Positions 62,825-64,000 of a stretch of DNA of 64,000 bases are shown here, piece after piece. Numbering within the stretch: the first letter of the stretch is position 1; the number at the start of each line of letters is the position of its first letter. Source of the DNA: Cognataquiflexum aquatile. Its GTDB lineage: Bacteria > Bacteroidota > Bacteroidia > Cytophagales > Cyclobacteriaceae. A program made the position numbers and the translations under genes. The stretch spans positions 62,001 through 126,000 of the forward strand of contig NZ_QMIK01000006.1 in NCBI RefSeq assembly GCF_003316845.1, written 5' to 3'. The notes under the pieces are model-generated. The model was not told where the DNA came from. It did no database searches and saw nothing but the letters and a program-made list of their open reading frames with translations.

Positions 62825-63475
62825 TCAACCTTCCTTTTTAGCTTCTTCGATCTGTTGCAATAGGTCTGCTGACTTCATCATCGGATCCCATTCTTTACCG
62901 CTTAATAGAAACTTAAACCATTTTTTGTCCCGGTTTTCAAACCTGATATTTTTGAAAAGCCAGACCCCAAGATAGGCCATGCCCAATGCAACCCCTACCA
63001 TGATGCTGATTTGAAATACATGGAGGTTTTGGAACAAATCTTTGGTCCAATAGAAAACCGTCCAAGCGGGAAGTTGCAAAAACAGTAATCTGGTAATCCA
63101 GATGGTGCTTGACTTCAATTTGGCGATCTTCTCCTGTGTATCTAGAATCGGGTTGTTGATGTCGACGAGCTTGATCAGCACGAGCTGATAGAGGTAAACT
63201 CCGATAGAAAGTTTGGTGAGGAGAATGTGAAATCCAATCGCAAACAAAAACATCGGACTGGCATATGCCCAAACGTTAAAAACAATGAGATCCAAAAAAC
63301 CCACCCAGACGATACCCACAATGATGGCAAAGATTTTTATCGGCTGCATACCGGAAAGGAGCGATTTGACTTTGATTTTGGTGATTTCTTCTGCGTTTTG
63401 TCTATTCAGCACAAGATTTTGGGAAAGCTTTCGGTCATAAGATTCCCAAAGGGCGAGGAGTTGGTTTTCTTCCAT
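62825..63475 (-). CDS. membrane protein, possible anti-sigma factor
   Basis: This is a 216-residue protein. A cytoplasmic N-terminus (ENQLLALWESYDRKLSQN) is followed by four hydrophobic segments (IFAIIVGIVWVGFLDLIVF, PMFLFAIGFHILLTKLSI, LFLQLPAWTVFYW, ISIMVGVALGMAYLGVWLF) and a basic tail. No zinc anti-sigma motif is present. It starts 4 bp after the ECF sigma factor gene, and such a position usually encodes the sigma regulator; that is an inference from context. Confidence 0.75.
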   Translation of the reverse strand: MEENQLLALWESYDRKLSQNLVLNRQNAEEITKIKVKSLLSGMQPIKIFAIIVGIVWVGFLDLIVFNVWAYASPMFLFAIGFHILLTKLSIGVYLYQLVLIKLVDINNPILDTQEKIAKLKSSTIWITRLLFLQLPAWTVFYWTKDLFQNLHVFQISIMVGVALGMAYLGVWLFKNIRFENRDKKWFKFLLSGKEWDPMMKSADLLQQIEEAKKEG

Positions 63476-63479
63476 GGTT

Positions 63480-63986
63480 TTATCTGTTTATGGTAGCAAA
63501 TTTTTGTTTGAGGGTCTGTTTGATGCGGGAGACTTTGGTCGAGACATTGGCGACAGTGAGTCCGAGGATGTCGGCGATTTCCTGTTGGCTGTTTCCTTCG
63601 AGATAAAGGAGAATCACCGCCCGGTCGATTTCTTTGAGTTCTCTGATGAATTTCTGAAGCATATCAAGTTCTTCATTCTGTTCGATCGGGAGTTTTTCGG
63701 CCGGAAGGGAAATAATTTCCTCAGGAAATGGTTGGTTGATCCTGCCCCTGCGGCTTTCTTTTCTGTAAAAAGAAATGGACACATTGAGCGCAATTCTGTA
63801 CATCCAGGTACTCAGCTTGAAACTCGGGTCATATTTGGAAAAGCTGAGCCACAACTGCAAAATGATCTCTTGGATCAGGTCTTTGCGGTTTTCTTCATCC
63901 CTACAATAGGAGTTGGCGACCTTGTAGATGATGCCTTTGTTGGCATCTATGACTTTCAGAAATGAGGTCGAATCCCTAGTAAACAT
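63480..63986 (-). CDS. ECF-type RNA polymerase sigma factor
   Basis: This is a 168-residue sigma-70 family protein. Region 2 is KVANSYCRDEENRKDLIQEI through FKLSTWMYRIALNVSISFYR; region 4 has RAVILLYLEGNSQQEIADIL and LTVANVSTKVSRIKQTLKQ, the helix-turn-helix that binds the -35 box. I start at the ATG at 63986; the frame stays open to the window end, so a start slightly upstream cannot be excluded. It is followed by the membrane protein gene 4 bp later. Confidence 0.9.
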   Translation of the reverse strand: MFTRDSTSFLKVIDANKGIIYKVANSYCRDEENRKDLIQEIILQLWLSFSKYDPSFKLSTWMYRIALNVSISFYRKESRRGRINQPFPEEIISLPAEKLPIEQNEELDMLQKFIRELKEIDRAVILLYLEGNSQQEIADILGLTVANVSTKVSRIKQTLKQKFATINR

Positions 63987-64000
63987 GGTGTGGCTGCGGT

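Noticed and set aside
1-64000. tRNA, rRNA, insertion sequences, prophage
   Set aside because: I read all spacers and found no cloverleaf, rRNA-like sequence, transposase or phage gene.

Overview
The window looks like chromosomal DNA of a Bacteroidota species, most likely order Cytophagales and possibly family Cyclobacteriaceae. The reasons are a C25 peptidase with a type IX secretion (T9SS) C-terminal domain, a TonB-dependent receptor with a carboxypeptidase-like N-terminal domain, DUF6515, DUF1343 and DUF1460 proteins, many short Sec or lipoprotein signals, few Shine-Dalgarno sites, and promoters with the Bacteroidota -7 box TAnnTTTG. I see no rRNA, tRNA, transposase, prophage or CRISPR array. 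Most of the window is ordinary housekeeping and envelope gene content.

Layout. 1-9.0 kb: the 3' part of a large PorU2-like C25 peptidase, a low-complexity DUF6515 protein with an LolA-like partner, a VTT membrane protein and a cystathionine gamma-synthase/lyase. 9.0-9.7 kb: a PIN toxin/antitoxin pair with a palindromic operator. 9.8-19.4 kb: SDR, UDG-like protein, GNAT, PAP2-like, VOC, SGNH hydrolase, SUI1, universal stress protein, menA, glutathione peroxidase, argS and arginase. 19.6-25.2 kb: amino-acid permease with methionine-type aminotransferase, glgX and a LOG protein.

25.2-30.3 kb is the most interesting block. A TonB-dependent receptor, a TauE/SafE permease followed by an Rrf2 regulator, and a small orphan protein each have the same palindrome (CCTA-N9-TAGG) upstream. 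In all three cases its centre lies 37-38 bp before a TAnnTTTG promoter box. This is a self-contained regulon that can be read directly from the sequence. The imported substrate is unknown; sulfur is a guess from the families.

30.3-45 kb: speA-type arginine decarboxylase, a D-threonine-aldolase-like enzyme, a giant lipoprotein (beta-propeller, HEAT repeats, CxxCH cytochrome) translationally coupled to a PIG-L deacetylase, a NamZ-like muramidase, an ABC permease, a polyprenol-phosphate-mannose synthase, an ATP-grasp protein, a TPR lipoprotein and a secreted RraA-family protein. 45.4-48.4 kb: membrane AraC regulator, lipoprotein alpha/beta hydrolase and a possible outer-membrane protein.

48.5-53.6 kb: hisG-hisD-hisC-hisB preceded by a 27-codon leader peptide with five His codons, i.e. 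a transcription-attenuation leader. The his genes are interrupted by repeat-rich spacers, and the later pathway genes (hisH, hisA, hisF, hisI/E) are not here. 53.9-62.2 kb: three serine hydrolases of the beta-lactamase/PBP fold, a LytTR regulator and a DUF1460 amidase-like protein, which suggest work on peptidoglycan fragments. 62.3-64 kb: VOC protein, possible anti-sigma membrane protein and an ECF sigma factor.

Large intergenic gaps hold AACC-type, ACAACC-type and GAGA-type repeats. All of them read in the same direction on the plus strand, whatever the orientation of the neighbouring genes.
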